Source of the DNA: Acanthornis magna
Lineage: Eukaryota; Chordata; Aves; Passeriformes; Acanthizidae
Direction of reading: 5' to 3'
Assembly (NCBI GenBank): GCA_036785705.1
Contig: JAWUZG010000016.1
Span: 496,001-560,000 of the forward strand
Length of the DNA stretch: 64,000 nt
The notes under the pieces were generated by a model. That model had not been told where the DNA came from, made no database searches, and was given only the letters and a program-made list of their open reading frames with translations. This document shows positions 49,761 to 63,600 of the stretch, one piece after another (the stretch's first letter is position 1; every line of letters starts with the position of its first letter). A program made the position numbers and the translations under genes.

Positions 49761-52700
49761 CAGAGAGGTGCCTGCCAGGGGTGGCCAGACCCCAGTGCTT
49801 TATAGGGGCCTTTGTTCCGGTCCGAACACCGATGTTTCTGGCCCTACCAGCCCACTACTGTGTCTGCATCCCACCTTATACCTCGACACCACCGTATGCG
49901 CACACGTGCTTGTCTGAAGAGGAGGAGTAGCTCTCTTTCCGTCTGTTTCTCCACTGTTACACAGAGCTTTGGTTTATTCCCACGGTTCTTAGAAAAGCCA
50001 GTGTTGGAGAGGAGAGGATTAGAGTGGTAGAGGGGAGATACGGCTCCTTCTTGCCTTCCCGTGCTAGCCATCATCACTGTACTTACGGCTGTACAAAAAG
50101 CAGCACTGTGCTTCACTGAACCTCCAGCACTGGCCTAGGTAGGTCTTGTCTGCTTTCTCCTAAAGATAAACACTGCTCAAAATTCCCTGTCTTCTCTATT
50201 ACCCCAAATAATGGGAAACAGCTTTTTTCCTCAAGTACATAACTGTATATTTGGCAGTGCATCGCTGTGTAAGTCTGAATTGAGTGTGAATCTGGAATGT
50301 CTTAAGTTGATGCTCTAATAAGAATTGGATCAAGTTTCAAGCACCTTATTTGTTGTCTATCCTAAAAACAAAACTTTTAATGAATTACATAATACTGTAC
50401 TACTATTAAAAAAAACCAAAACCACCAAAACAAACAATACTCCTTTATCCTAGTGCATTATGTTGCAGCTAGTTGTTGTCTCCTTGACATAATTTTTTTT
50501 GTATAGCTGTTTCAAACAGCAGCTTGGTTGAACACACAGTTTGGGCTCCTGACACTGGGATAGCAGTGGAAGAAAGGAGATGATGTAGCTAGTCCAGATA
50601 CTGCCTTTTGGACAGAGAAAGATGCTGCTTGAAATTACCAGGGGATTTTGAACACCTTGGCTCTGAAGCAGCAGCAGTCTTGCTCTGATGTACCAAAAGG
50701 TTTTACACAATGGCTAATGCCTTTTTGAGTATGTTAATATGTAAATCAATAGGAAAAGGTACTTAGATATTAATTAATTACGTTTCAAATTTAGCATTCT
50801 CTTGAGATGAGTGCTTGTTGGCGATAGTGCAGAGAAGTCTGCGGGAGGTCATTTGTGTGCAAGGTTTTAATTGCATCTGATAATAGCTATGAAGGAAATA
50901 TGCTTTTTCTGAGGACTTGATTTCTGAAGCACACATGTATGTCAGTTCATAGAACCCGAAGAAATGACTGCTGTGATGGACATATTCTTCAAGTTTATAC
51001 TAAGAGAGGTCAACGTGGTTTGGTGATTGCCCTAGGGAGGAACCTGGAATCACATACAGCAGGTTTTATACATTGTTATATTGCATGGGAAAACTTTCCT
51101 TCTGTAGTATGTAAATAGATTACAGACTGGACTGGTTTGCCAGCATCCCCTGTCATTTAGTTTGTGGATGTGATAATGGCTCCTTTGCCAGGAACTCATG
51201 GCAACGGTCACCTCCTGTATTGTCTCCTATTTTAGGAGGCAAACTGCCACAGCCTCTTCCTCTAAAATTGTCAGATATGCCAAATAGCATCAGAAAATAT
51301 TTCAATTTGTTTTTCTCGTGACTGCACCATCTTTACCTGTAGTTATTGGGGTGGGGGATGGGGGCGTGTTTGGTAGGTTTTTCCTTGGTTGGGTTTTTTT
51401 AAATTAAGTTTATGCCCTTGTCGCCTACCCGCCAATAAAGTAGAAATTTTGGGATCCAAATAGTTACCAGACACAGGCTCTCAAAGATATCACTTTCATT
51501 TATAGAATGTTTTGAAAGTATACCTGGGGAGCAAAAACTTTTGAACTTTTATAGTATCATAAAGTGTTTGCCAGAAATAAGAAATAGTTTATTGACTTGA
51601 TATGGTGTCTGACTGAAGCTGTAGTTCAGGTGCCTTAAGACATTGTTTTTAAAGTTGCTGTGAGCTCAGTCCATAAAAGAAAATGAGACTGAGTTGGTTT
51701 ACATACAGTTTCCATGACATAACAGCATTTAGTCTGAATATCTGTGACCAAGTCAAAAGAGTTTGGCTTGAGAATGTTAAAGGTGGGGTTTTTTTCCATT
51801 CTGGTATTTTAACGAGTATGCAACTTCTTGAGGAAAAACATGTTTTGTGCACTCCCACCCCCAAGTCCTTTGTCAGCCATCTTCTTCCCCTCATATTTGA
51901 GAGCAAACAATCTTGAAAAATTGTTTATTACTAGACAAAACAGAGAACAAGAATAGATGTTCATATGCATCCTCTTTACTTACTTCTTTTCTAGGTATGC
52001 ACTTCAGTTGCAGACACGGAATTGTCTTGTACTGCACAGACATGTCCAGAAAAGTATCTGAATTGTTTCCATAGTTTATTATAAAGGTTTCTGTAGCCTG
52101 TTGAAACAGCATTCTTTATAGTTTCATTAATTAAGGGAATTGTTGCATGTGATGGGAAGTTGTATTTGATATATCAAATCTTACTTTGCTTTAATTGTGT
52201 TTTAAAATCCAGCCTTTATAGTTAAAGCAGTTTAATTACCATTGTTACTTTTGTTATTGTCATCTTGCAAAGTAAATCTTAGTCATAAAGTTTCTGTGCT
52301 GGTAAAGGAAAATTCTCTCATGTTTTGCTGTGTTTCAGTTTTGTGTTTGTGCTAGCTCCTTTTGTCTAGATGCTACGGAGATATATATGGGTTTGTACAA
52401 CAAAGGTGAAAACTATAGTTTTGTAATAAAAGTAAGGAAGACTTCCTTTCATTAACTTTTGTTTGTGCACACTTAGTCTCTGATGCTCATATGAAAAATT
52501 TTTGTTCGCTCTTTAAATGGCAAAGGTGTAGGCAAGAAGGAGAAGCTAGTCCAAAGGTCAGGGCTATAGCCTAGAACTTGGAATTAAACTGTCATTTTCC
52601 TTCTGCTTCAGATTTTGGGTGTATTGTTGGGCAAATCACATTTATGCTTTAGTTGTGCATTGAGTTTAGTAGTACTATTCATATTTGTGGGAATTATGCT

Positions 52701-55189
52701 CGCATCAAATGCAGACATACTGATGCAAAACTATTTTGTTCTGAATCTCCTGTCCTTGCCTGACATCCTGCTTCCCTGTGCTTGGTAGGTGGTGCTCTCA
52801 CTTTTACTGTATGGACTCTTGCTCAGTAGCATGGGAGAAGAGGAAGGAGTGCATCAAACACAATTACTGGTACGTCACTTTTTGCTTCTTAAATAAAACT
52901 GTAACCTGGTACTTTGTGCAGTCGCGAGAACAGGATGACAAAGAAACGGCTTTATGATGTAAGCTACTAATTGAAAGCAAGTTTTAGAAAAAAATCCAGT
53001 GAATGCTGTGAAAGTTTTTCCTTTAAGAATCCATAAATGTTGTTCCTGTGCTTCTAGACACCCAAGTGTGTGTGATGTATTGAGGTTTTCAAGTTTTCCC
53101 CTGTGTTCTGTTCTGTTGGTGTGCCTTAGAAGGCATTTAAATGCCAAATTATAGATGTATGGAAACCAGGTTAACATGCAATTGAAGTTTTAATTACTCT
53201 TCACAAGAATGTAAGTTGAAATAAAAGAAGCTTCAAACTCTGCACAGTCTTTAATGTTTGATGATGTAATCATCCATGGTTTGTACACAGTCCCAAAAGA
53301 TGTTTCTAGAGGTCGTTTCACATGGGGGGAGGGTGTGTTCCAAAATTATTGGTACATACCAGTGTAGGAAAAATTAAATAGGCTATCCTCTGATAGGAAG
53401 TTTGCAGGAATGTCTAAAAATCTGGAAAAGGAACTATCAAGCAACAGCGTGTGTTGTATTTAATAGGAGTAATGCAGGTATATTAGGTTTCAGGATAAAA
53501 TTTTAAAAGAAATGTCCAAAGTATTTAATACATTGCTAATCTATGGATAGCTTTTAAGAAGTTATGAAAAATGACCATAAGACTGAATTCATTCTATATT
53601 GTAGTCTCTGCACGTTATGATTTCTAAAGAGTTTTATACCTTCAGTGGAAAGAAATCTTTTAAGAGTCGGCAAATCCCAAAGAAGGTTATTTCATGGATA
53701 TACACAGCAATGTAACAAGTGTTGTACACAGTAAGACCAAGTGTTTATCTAGCTACTGTGCTATCCCCAGGTTTTCACAGTAGATAAGCATGTAATGTAT
53801 TTTCAAAGAAACAGTGTTGTTGCCCTTTGGTGGATTTTTAGTGACTCTGAAAAAGCTGAGAGAGAATTCCTTGAAAATATGTGGAATGTACCGTAGCAAT
53901 GAGAAAAGCAAGGCAGAGTTTAGGGCTTATCAAGGAAAATAGGAAATGATATAGAAAGACACTGCAATAGTATTTTGGTTTTATCAGCTTCTGGTTGAAA
54001 AACTGGGATTTTTTTGGTCACTACCTTGAAAAAAAAATCCCCCAATAGTGGGCAGACAGGAATTCTAAGGACAGAAGACTTAGAAGGGAAGTGAGGAAGA
54101 AGCATAAATGTAAAGATCAGGTACCAGCTTTTATTTGCAGCCTAATTTTTATAAGACTAAAAGAAGTGATATATACTGCATTTTTTAAAAAGTTACTTTG
54201 TATTTCAAGGGATCAGCTGCACTATTTGCATGGGGCATTGTTGTCAAAATTAGTTCAATGCAGAAGAAGAGCTGAGGCTGGTACTTGAGAGGCACCCCTT
54301 CGAAAATTCAGCAAGTGATTTTAGGTGTGAATACTGAAAAATCTTCATGCACACCATGTATTTTTAGCTGGTGAACCTAAAGTAGGAATACAGGAATTCT
54401 AGTGTCTTACAGTCAGTTGGGAAAGGAGTACAGAAACCCATAGAGAGGATGACTGTGACTATCCTTACTGGGCTTGCCCAGTTCTTGTTGGAATTACGCA
54501 GTTCACTTACTCACCCAAGGAAGGGAACCGGAAGGACTGCTTTGGGCACCTTCACTGAATGTTTCAAGTTACATGGAACAAATCTAGATATTACTCTCTT
54601 TGTAACCAAAATAAGCTAATCTTTTCACATATGCTGCCCAATGGTTTTTTTCTTCATATTACTCTGTTAGCCATGCTAATATTCTGGAGGGGTCAAATCT
54701 TTTAAAGATGGTGTGCCAGGTTGTATTTTTATTTCCAAAATTAGAGGTTAAGCATGCCAGTAGAAACTCGGAGGAGCGAGGAGAAACTGCCTCTCCAGTA
54801 GGTGAAATACAGCCGGTGAGATGTTTGCTTCTGTGCAAGGCAGCAGCTCCTGAGTTCCATCAAGTGTGGAGCATAATGGGAGCCAGGAGCTGGGAGCCCC
54901 TGCCTCTCTCCGATGCCATGCCTTGTGGACCTGGTCACCCTTGGTTCCCGAATGTCGCCTTTGGGACCTGGTCCATATGTTCCTGACCCCTGTTGTACCA
55001 CACTGGCCATTCTAGAACATGGTATGAGAATTCTGATGTTTCTATCTTAAAAGAATTTGCTTTTTAATAAAAGATTAAAGCTTGCTGTTCTGTTTTTTAG
55101 TCTCATTTCCCTCCCCCCTCCCTCTTGAGCTGTTTATATTGTACACAATTTTCTTTTTTTTGTTTTTTGTTTTTTGGTTTTTTTAACAG
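49332..55189 (+). other. CDCA4: CDCA4 intron 1 (5.86 kb)
   Basis: It begins GTAAGT and ends with a long T-rich tract (about 55,150-55,186) and AACAG. Inside I see the rest of the CpG island to about 49,760, a GT-rich tract at 51,345-51,405, and AT-rich ordinary sequence. No internal coding exon or recognised transposon is present. Confidence 0.7.
51345..51405. repeat. GT-rich low-complexity tract in CDCA4 intron 1
   Basis: A run dominated by G and T (GGGGTGGGGGATGGGGG, then T-rich), of the same kind as the other GT tracts in the window. Confidence 0.7.
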
Positions 55190-55195
55190 GACACA

Positions 55196-55945
55196 ATGTT
55201 TGTGCGAGGATTAAAGAGAAAATGTTTTGATGGTGAAGAAGATATTGAAGGGACTCTGGCTGGTATTAAGGCTATTCCCTCCTATAATCTCCAGCGGCAG
55301 TCGCTTTTAGATATGTCCTTGGTTAAACTTCAGCTGTGTCACATGCTGGTCGAACCCAACCTTTGTCGTTCGGTACTTATAGCCAACACGGTACGGCAGA
55401 TCCAAGAGGAAATGACTCAAGATGGGACTTGGCAGATGATAAATACACAGAGTACAGGGCAGGCATCCCTGGATCGTCTTGTTTCAACAGATATCCTCTG
55501 CCGTTCATCTAGGGATCAAGCTGAGGGAAAGCATGTTCCAGCCTATGGTACTTTCAATAAAGACTTTGAGAGTGACCAGGCACAAGATGGTTCAGAAACT
55601 ATGTCAACAGCCTCTTCAGTGCAAGCACCAAGAAACCTGCAGAGCAACGTGTGGGAGATGGAGAATCCACAAGAAAATAAAGGAAACTTTCAAAAATCTT
55701 TAGATCAAATATTTGAGACACTGGAGAATAAAAGTCCTAATTCTGTTGAAGATCTGTTTTCAGAAGTTGACAATTCTTACTATGATCTTGATACTGTGTT
55801 AACAGGCATGATGAGCAACACAAAAATGGGACACTGTGATAGTCTTGAAACATTTTCTTCTCCAACAAATACAGCTTCTAACTCTAATTGTAAATCTGAT
55901 CTTAATGACCTCGATCATATTGTGGAAATCCTTGTTGAATCCTGA
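55196..55945 (+). CDS. CDCA4: Cell division cycle-associated protein 4 (SERTA-domain protein)
   Basis: A 249-residue nuclear protein of the SERTAD/TRIP-Br family (human CDCA4, 241 aa), which modulates E2F-dependent transcription and cell proliferation. The N-terminus MFVRGLKRKC carries the basic LKRK patch. The SERTA domain occupies about residues 32-75, with LLDMSLVKLQLCHMLVEPNL at 37-56 followed by RSVLIANTVRQIQEEM, essentially identical to mammals. A variable middle part follows. A conserved block (SLDQIFETLE, then DLFSEVDNSYYDLDTVLTGM) and an acidic C-terminus (DLNDLDHIVEILVES) match the transactivation end of the family. The whole coding sequence is in one exon starting at 55,190. The ATG has A at -3. 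Its promoter is the CpG island 6 kb upstream. GPR132 lies upstream in the same orientation, as in mammals. Confidence 0.98.
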   Translation: MFVRGLKRKCFDGEEDIEGTLAGIKAIPSYNLQRQSLLDMSLVKLQLCHMLVEPNLCRSVLIANTVRQIQEEMTQDGTWQMINTQSTGQASLDRLVSTDILCRSSRDQAEGKHVPAYGTFNKDFESDQAQDGSETMSTASSVQAPRNLQSNVWEMENPQENKGNFQKSLDQIFETLENKSPNSVEDLFSEVDNSYYDLDTVLTGMMSNTKMGHCDSLETFSSPTNTASNSNCKSDLNDLDHIVEILVES

Positions 55946-57960
55946 ACCTCCTTGAGTAGGAGGTAAAGATCTGTTAATGGGAAGAAAAGACTTGAGAAAG
56001 CAATTTCCACAGTTTGTTCTATCAAATCTGCACGAGTATTTTACAAGTATCTATATACTATATAGATAAATATATTAAGAAGCACTTCATATTGCAAAAT
56101 AGTGTTAACTCTTAAAGTTAACCTGCAACTTGTAGTGTAATAATCTGATTTATCGTCCACTGAACTGTAAGTACATACGGTAAATGTTTCTACATTTGGG
56201 GTCCAAGGCTCTTGAAATTGGGTTCCTTTTATAAATTTGTTTTAGCCTTTGATGAAGGGTATCCTCATTGAGAGGGATTCTCTCATCTTCTTCTCCCATA
56301 AAAATGGTAATAAACAGAGAGAGAAGTTGGATAACTGGTTTCCTATTTTCATCCGGTTTCCACTTCGTTATACCACAAAACTCCTACCATATCTTCTGCT
56401 TCTAAGTCGCTACATGGCTCTTAAAGAGCAGTATGCAATAGTTGTTGTTACCCTTGCTAGCTTCTTCTGGGTTTTGCTACAATTTTTACTTCAAAAATAG
56501 TTTAAAAGTGTTTATTGGTGTTTAGATTTTTCCAGGTATTTTCCTAAAATATATTTTTTACTACAGATGTTATGTCAGCTGCTAACTTAGTAACTTTTGA
56601 TCATATCTGCAGTTGATGTATTTTTTGCAAGATTTTCAAAAAGGGATGTTTTTTTACCATGAGCTACCCAATGTAGTTCAGTAAAGTGTATGTAAATGTA
56701 CATATACAATTTTATACTTTGCATTAAAATGTAAGAGCTGTTTTCATGATTCTGTTTTATAGAGTAGTACTTTACTAAATTGAGAATTGTACATTTATGC
56801 TTTTCATACCCCACATACTTGAGTATCATTGTAGGAAGAGCTTTGATCCAACTAGATACAATTGCATTTAATTCATTTCAGACCATACTTTTTGTTAACT
56901 ACAAACCTAAGTGATGTAGGTTTTTATTTATGTGTATTTATATGTAAATGTCATCAAGTGAATTGTTTATCATTGAAGTCTACCATCAAATATTTGTTTA
57001 TATGGGATAACTATCTTGCACTAATTACTACAAAAAGTGTTATTAGCGGCCTTTAAATCTCACTGGTTGGTATGTCATGATGTCATAATTAATATGCTCC
57101 ACCCTTACCAAGGGTTTCCTCTTGGCTTTTTTTTAATAACAAAAAATAATACAACATGGGATGGTGGTCTTTTCTTCCAGCACATTCGGTTTAGAGTGTA
57201 TATAATTAAGCTTCTTTCTATGAGACTTTTTTTGGGGAAAGGGATAATTCAAGTATAGCATATGATTTTATTGTAGAATAGCAAATGTTTACCATCAGAA
57301 GCTGCTACTGGGGAAAAGACCCAAGCTAGTAGGGAAGGGGGAAAATACAGATTGGTTTCTGGAATGTGTTGGCAGTGGTTGTGCCAGGGGAAGACATCTG
57401 TCTCTAACTCAGTTGTTTTCTGTAGATCTGAACCAAGCAAGTTGCTGAACATGAAAAGAGAACCTTGCTGTGTCTGACAGGCTCTGCCTTCCTTTGAGTG
57501 ACCTCACCTTTGATGCAGATTCTCAAACCTGGAGAGTGGAAGTGGGGGTGCTGAGGGCATGTTGAGAACATTGGAGTATCACCTCCAGAATAAGGAGACC
57601 ACTGAGCTTATGTGCTTTACGATCATCTGCTTTGAGGAAAAATTAGATAATTTTGCTGAATTTTTCAAACTCAACAGTTGAATGCATATTGGCCCCATCT
57701 TATGAAACCACACACTTGGTATGAATCTTCAGTGAATTAGAAATGTTTCTATTAAACTTGGCATAAGATAACCTGTAGTTGCTGTAGTAGTTAAACTTCG
57801 CTTTCTCACTTAAACCTTGATTAATAACTTCATGTTAAAGGATGAAATGGCATATAGGCACTTGAAAGTTCAAGTCTGTAGGATATAGCTGGACTAAAGA
57901 TAAGCCAATGCTACATGTCTTAATTGAGAGATCACTCATAGGTATTGCAGTAATAAATGT
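55946..57960 (+). other. CDCA4: CDCA4 3' UTR (extent uncertain)
   Basis: AT-rich sequence follows the TGA stop. Candidate poly(A) signals are AATAAA at 56,309-56,314, ATTAAA at 56,723-56,728 and AATAAA at 57,952-57,957. I cannot tell which is used. An 83-codon open frame at 56,249-56,500 lies inside and is regarded as chance. Confidence 0.5.
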
Positions 57961-60200
57961 GGATTCAGGAGGATTCAAATATAGATACAAACTGTCACAT
58001 CTCACAGTGAAATAAGTCTGGTTTATTTGGTAGAGTTTGTTGTAGTATCAGAGATTCCTTCAAAAATTATAAATTCACAGGTAATTTTTCTGGATGCTTT
58101 TCTCTGTATGAACCACTGAATTCCACTGAATTGGACAGCAGATGCCTTAGGGTAAAACGGAAAGCCAGGCAGTTTCAGAGTTTTATGAAGCGAACATCAG
58201 CATTGATTGGTATAGCTAATATCTTCCATTCCTCTGGGAAACCTTCCCAAAACTGCTCTGAACTGTAGTTGAAAATCCACAGGTTTGAGCAATTGTGGGT
58301 GTTCCCCTCTGCCCCCACACCCTCCATTTTCATTAAATGAGCAATTTCATGTTAAGATATTTTAAAAAAATGCTCTTTCCCACATCCTTAGTGTGCATCA
58401 GTCTGCATGTTACGGATAGGAATCAGTATCATTTGTTCATAACTGTTAAACTGTATATGTCAAATGCACGTGTGTGTATTTATAACTCTATACTTTATTA
58501 CTGTACAAAGCATCTAGCTGGGTGCATTCCTTTACTGAGGAAGCTGTGCCTAGTTAAAACAATTTATAGACACTACTTGGCTTAACAGGAAAGGTGTTAG
58601 GTAAGTGTGCATTTATGGAGTTAAGCATTTAAACAGAAATATATATCCTGTTTTATTACATGATTAAAATTTACGCCAAATCTTATGTGCTTTCACAAGT
58701 CTGATATCTTGGCTCAGTAGATACGAGAATTGGTATTGCTGAAACTTGCACAGTCACCATGCAGAACTGATGTGTGCCTACCACTGGTCTGACTTTGCAG
58801 GCACCAGTCTGTAACAGCAGCTTGTCTCCCTGTTGCTTTAATAATGTGTCAAATTCAGTTGAATTCAGTCGAATTCAGCTTCTCATGCTTCGCTTCTCCT
58901 GGTAAAAAAAAGAAAAAGAAGAAAAAAGGAATAATAAAAAAAAGGCTTATTTTCTAACTGCCATTGTCATTTTTTTGCTAGTCCAAAGAGGTAGGTATTA
59001 GTTAAATATGCATCACTTAAAGGTTAATACACTTCTCCTCTATGTGATCCTCTAAGGTGCTGAGAGATGTCAGAAATGAAAGGGTGCCTGTAAGATGGTA
59101 AATTCTGAATGATTTAGTGAGCTCTTACTACAAATGGTGAGAGATTATACTTGCTGGTGGGGATTTTTTTAATTTCTACATATAAATGGGATTTTTTTTA
59201 AAAAAACTTAGCCTCTTGAATTAGGAAAGGCAGCTGACAGATTTTGTTGCCACTTCTAGCAGCATTTTTTCTCTTTTGTGCTCCTAGGGAAGAGTTGTGG
59301 AGCTTGCACAGCATCAATGCCATGTGTAAAACAAGGCTGTTGGTCTGCCTGGTGTCACTGGGCTGTAGACTCATGCAAAAGAAAGCTCTGTCAAACACAT
59401 AGCTAATATCCAATCTGCTTCCCTTGCAGGTAACATTGAATATCTGTCCCCTTCTGTCTCTGTGCCTGTGGTTTTATTTCTCCTTGTCCCTTGCCTGAAA
59501 ATCAGAGCTCCTGGAGCTCGGACATTCAGCAAAGGCAAGAAGGGCAAAGGTCCAGGCTGCTGTAACAAGGGCTTGTCTGCTTATTGCTTCTCTGTTTGTG
59601 TGGTGTTTGTTGGTTTCTTTTAATCCTCTCTCTCTCTGCCGCAGCTCTGGGAGTTTGTCTAGCAAAAGACATTGCCTCCCTATGAACGTAGCTGTATTTG
59701 CCTAAAGGACAAATTCGGTCAATGAAGAGAGAATCAGGTCTTTGAAAAGGCACCTTTCCTGACCAGGCTGCCTTGGAGGCGCAGCAGTGAAGGGTTTCAG
59801 CCTGGAGCATGTAAGGGATTCACATGTGAGCTGAGCCTTCAGACTCACCAGGAATTACCTGTTTTCAAAGCCATCCTTAGACTTTTTTTGAAGTCTTGGG
59901 TATGTCTGGGATGCTTTTGTAAGCATTTTAAAAGGCGTTATTGTAAATTGACTGAGAGTGTAGTTTAATATTGTAATTACCAGGCCATTATGACTTTTTT
60001 GTGTCTCAGAATATTGATTTGTGTGACTGTTTTACAGTCCTGCAACTTATTCCATATTCCCTTGTAAGTAAACAAACTGTCAAAAGATAGAATGAAAAAT
60101 CCCCAACATGTTTGTTTTCTGACATAGATGACAAGACAAATAAAAATGCTTTCAAAAACAACCTCTGTTCAAAGTGAAAGTATGCTTGTGTCTGAGGCCT

Positions 60201-60250
60201 AGGATGTATAGTCCCATATGCAAAAAGGATGTATAGTCCCATATGCAAAA
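60201..60250. repeat. 25-bp perfect tandem duplication
   Basis: AGGATGTATAGTCCCATATG plus CAAAA occurs twice in direct succession (60,201-60,225 and 60,226-60,250) with no mismatch. Confidence 0.97.
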
Positions 60251-60582
60251 AAACCCATGACTGATGATGACAAATTTTGTTTCCTCATCAGTTCTTAAAT
60301 GAGTGTGATTTCACGCTCTGTGACTAATACTGAGAGTACAAAGCCACCAAGTTTCAAAGAAATGAAATAAACATCTTGGGAACATACGTATTTTTGTCAA
60401 TCTGGCTTATCAAATACAAGCTTTTGCAAGGATTGTCTGAACTTCTTTTGGTGTCTCTTGCAAAGTTGACAGTTAAGATAAATTTTCCTATTTTTTTCCA
60501 AGGAATTGTCTTAGAGAGGTGAAATCCCATTGAATGATTTGTCAAGAAAGAGACTTATTTTACATGTTCGTTGTGCCTTTTC

Positions 60583-60603
60583 AAAAAAAAAAAAAAAAAA
60601 AAA
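60583..60603. repeat. Poly(A) run, 21 bases
   Basis: An uninterrupted A-run. I see no retrocopy or LINE sequence to its left, so it is treated as a simple mononucleotide repeat. Confidence 0.8.
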
Positions 60604-63600
60604 GCTAGTGAAAAATACTAGAATTTCATTATCTGACATGATTTTCTTATGTTTGTATGGTAGCTCTTTCTTAAAAAAATGCCAACAATTACTCATTTGC
60701 TTAACCAACATTCCCCCCAAATGAGTGGTTTATGACCTGATGAATTATTGTGGTAAATGTTCATGCATGACAAACATGTCAACAGGAAAACCTAATGCTA
60801 GAGGGAAACATTTGAATAATTTCAACTGTCATCTTTTTAGGGAAGAGTAATTGAAGATACAGGTGATTACATGACTTCTTGCAAAACCAGAATTAAACAG
60901 AAATTGTATCCCCATGTATGCTGTATTTGGACATTGCTTAGGAGCTTATGGGTAGTGCAGGTATGTACTATAATAGTAAAATGCTGCAGCAAAGGAACTG
61001 TATATTCTATTTTTCATGTTCCATTTGCAGACAAGATTTGGAGAGGATACCAAGAAAAAAACTAATGCAACTTCAGCCTGGGGTTGGTACAAGCTTACAA
61101 AACAGAACGTCTAGAGGTCAGAGGTATGTTGATAAAAAACAAACTCAAAAACCAAAAGAGATTAATACTGAAAGGAAAAAAAACCCAGTACTTGCAACAA
61201 ATACACTTTTCTGTGTTTGAAGGCATTATTGAGAGAAAGGCTAGATATGAAAGTACTGGGTGTTGGGATTATTTTGTGTCCAGTGACTGAAGTTTAAGAC
61301 AAAACTGTTGAATGGTTAATTGTTTAAATTGAAGCTCGGTAGCATAGTTTGCTTTTGTGTTTCTGATTTGTTTGAAAGGTGTAAGGGGAAAGTGCTTTTT
61401 CTTGTGAATTGTGATTCTTTTGACAAAAGATAACAATGGCTAATTTCCTACTCTGAGAAATATTCAGTAAGGTATTGTTAGGTTTTGTAATAACCATCTT
61501 GTGTCATGGCTTTTTCTAAAAAACTTGAGTAGGTGTAGGATTAGTTTGTTCACAGAGGCTTTACCACCAAAAAGAGGTGGTAAAACTAACTGGGCTTTAG
61601 TGCAGTGTGCTCTGCCTTTCTCACTTCCCTATGAAAGTATGGCATACAGGATCATTCTGCCATTTGGCTTTAGAATTGCTAATTCATTTCAATCAAATCT
61701 GGCAGATCTCACAGTCACTACATTTTTAGAATTTTTCTAAGTGTGGAGATATTAGAAGAAAGGAGCATTCTGTTCTGATATCCAGCAATCCAGATAAGGT
61801 AGAGATGTAAATTTCCAGCCAGGAGACCAGCTACAATTAGAGCTCATACCTTAGACACAGAGGTAATTAATCACAGGCATAAATCCATAGGAAAGCAGTC
61901 TTTGTTAGTTCCTGTATTCCTGGAACCGTGTTTTTGAATAGATGCCTAGTATGAAGGTAAGAAGTAGCAAACCTCCGGTGTTCCTTTCAGATGAGTTATA
62001 TAGAGACCTTGATTGGTTGGGGGTGGGTTTTTTTCCTGGTTTATGTGAAATTTGCTGCAAAAGCAAATATGCTGCTTGTGAGAATGGCATCCTGGCCTGC
62101 TGCAGTGAGTATAGTCATACCGAAAGGCCATGTTTAAATCATAAAAAAATCATGCAATCCTCTGTTTGCCTCAAGCTTAGTACAAGTCAAAATGGGAGAG
62201 CATTAGACTCCTAAAACATGACCTCATTTGAGAACATAAGGGCCTTTTAAAGGAAGTTTTTTGTCAAGAAGGACCTTATATGTGAGCTCAGCCTTCTGAA
62301 TTCTTCACTATGTGAGACAAGCATGGCTTCTCTAGCATGAGACATTAAAATATTGCCAAGCTAAATGAGGTTCCAGTTCTTTTATGTGAATCCCACTGTT
62401 AACACAAGCAAAAAAGTGACCAAACCCTTTGTGAATAATCACCATATTTTGTGTCATTTCTATTAACTTCTTCAAGTGTTAAGCCATGAATCCAAAGTTC
62501 TGATACATGTATTTAAACAACTCCAGGTTCTTTTTTTGTAGCTGTCAGAGCATGCTTGAAACAACTGACCTTTCTAGAAACACCCACTAGAGAAGGCACA
62601 TTCGCCCTTTCTATTGCACAGAATAAAAATTGGTTACAGAACAGCTGACCACCTTAGGTTAATCACTCAAGAAAGAGTAAGGAGAGCAGGGTGACCTGTG
62701 TTGGTGTCTTTCTAGGAGGTCTGCTGGACTGGAAGATAAGAGCTGCACCAGAGGCTCAAGCATTGCCTTGAGCTGTAGAGGGAGAATTGTCCAGGACTGT
62801 ACTGGTGCTGCAGGGCTGCCCAGAGGTCACAGACTTCTGGCCATCAGGGGTGAGCCTAATCTTTGCTCAAGCTATGAGGACACTTCGGTGGTACTGCTAG
62901 TTAAACTACCCCTTTACATTCTGTATTAGATGTAATGATTCTAGATCCGTCTCTTCTGCACCAGCTACCTTTGCATGCCTATCCTGTGTCTATTCCTTGG
63001 AGATAATCCCTAGCATATGGCAGGGGTTGGTCCTGGTGCAATACTTCTGGTTGTCCCTGGCTGACTTTAGCAGACAGAAGAATCCTGAACATCTCAGTGT
63101 TACTCTTCCTCGTAAGCCACGGTGTGTGGTGGGAATGGAAGGGGTACCGGAAGATCTTTGGTCCACTCCTCCCCGTCAGTGCTGACACTGGTCCTGGACT
63201 TACACTTGGTGCAGCAGATGGACCATGGGGGTCAGGGTGTCACCCCTGAGGCATTCTGGGAGGCGACACAGCTCCGGCAGTGTGTCAAAAAGGATTCATT
63301 AGTGCTTCTCGCAGCAGCACTTGCTCCCCTTCTGTGCTCCGTGACCCCCAGCAGTGAGGTCAGAGCACAGCTGTGGCCAAGGGATCGGGGGCACCAAGCC
63401 ACAGGAGAGAGGTGGCCTGGAGAGATGGTCCCTTCTCCCTTAGCGAGGGTCCCGCGGGGGTCAGCTCCTGCTTTCTGTCTCTCTGCCCTTTGCCCCTGCA
63501 TTTGGGTCAGGCCTTGCACACTCCGACACCTTCACGAGTACCCATCAGGAGACACAAGGGTTAAAATCTGTTGGTCCTGAGGGTTTAAAAAAATAAATCC

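Noticed and set aside
56249..56500. 83-codon frame in the CDCA4 3' UTR
   Set aside because: No conserved motif and no separate promoter; probably chance in AT-rich UTR sequence.
60583..60603. Poly(A) run as the tail of a second retrocopy
   Set aside because: No coding similarity or poly(A) signal to the left on the plus strand, and none on the minus strand to the right.
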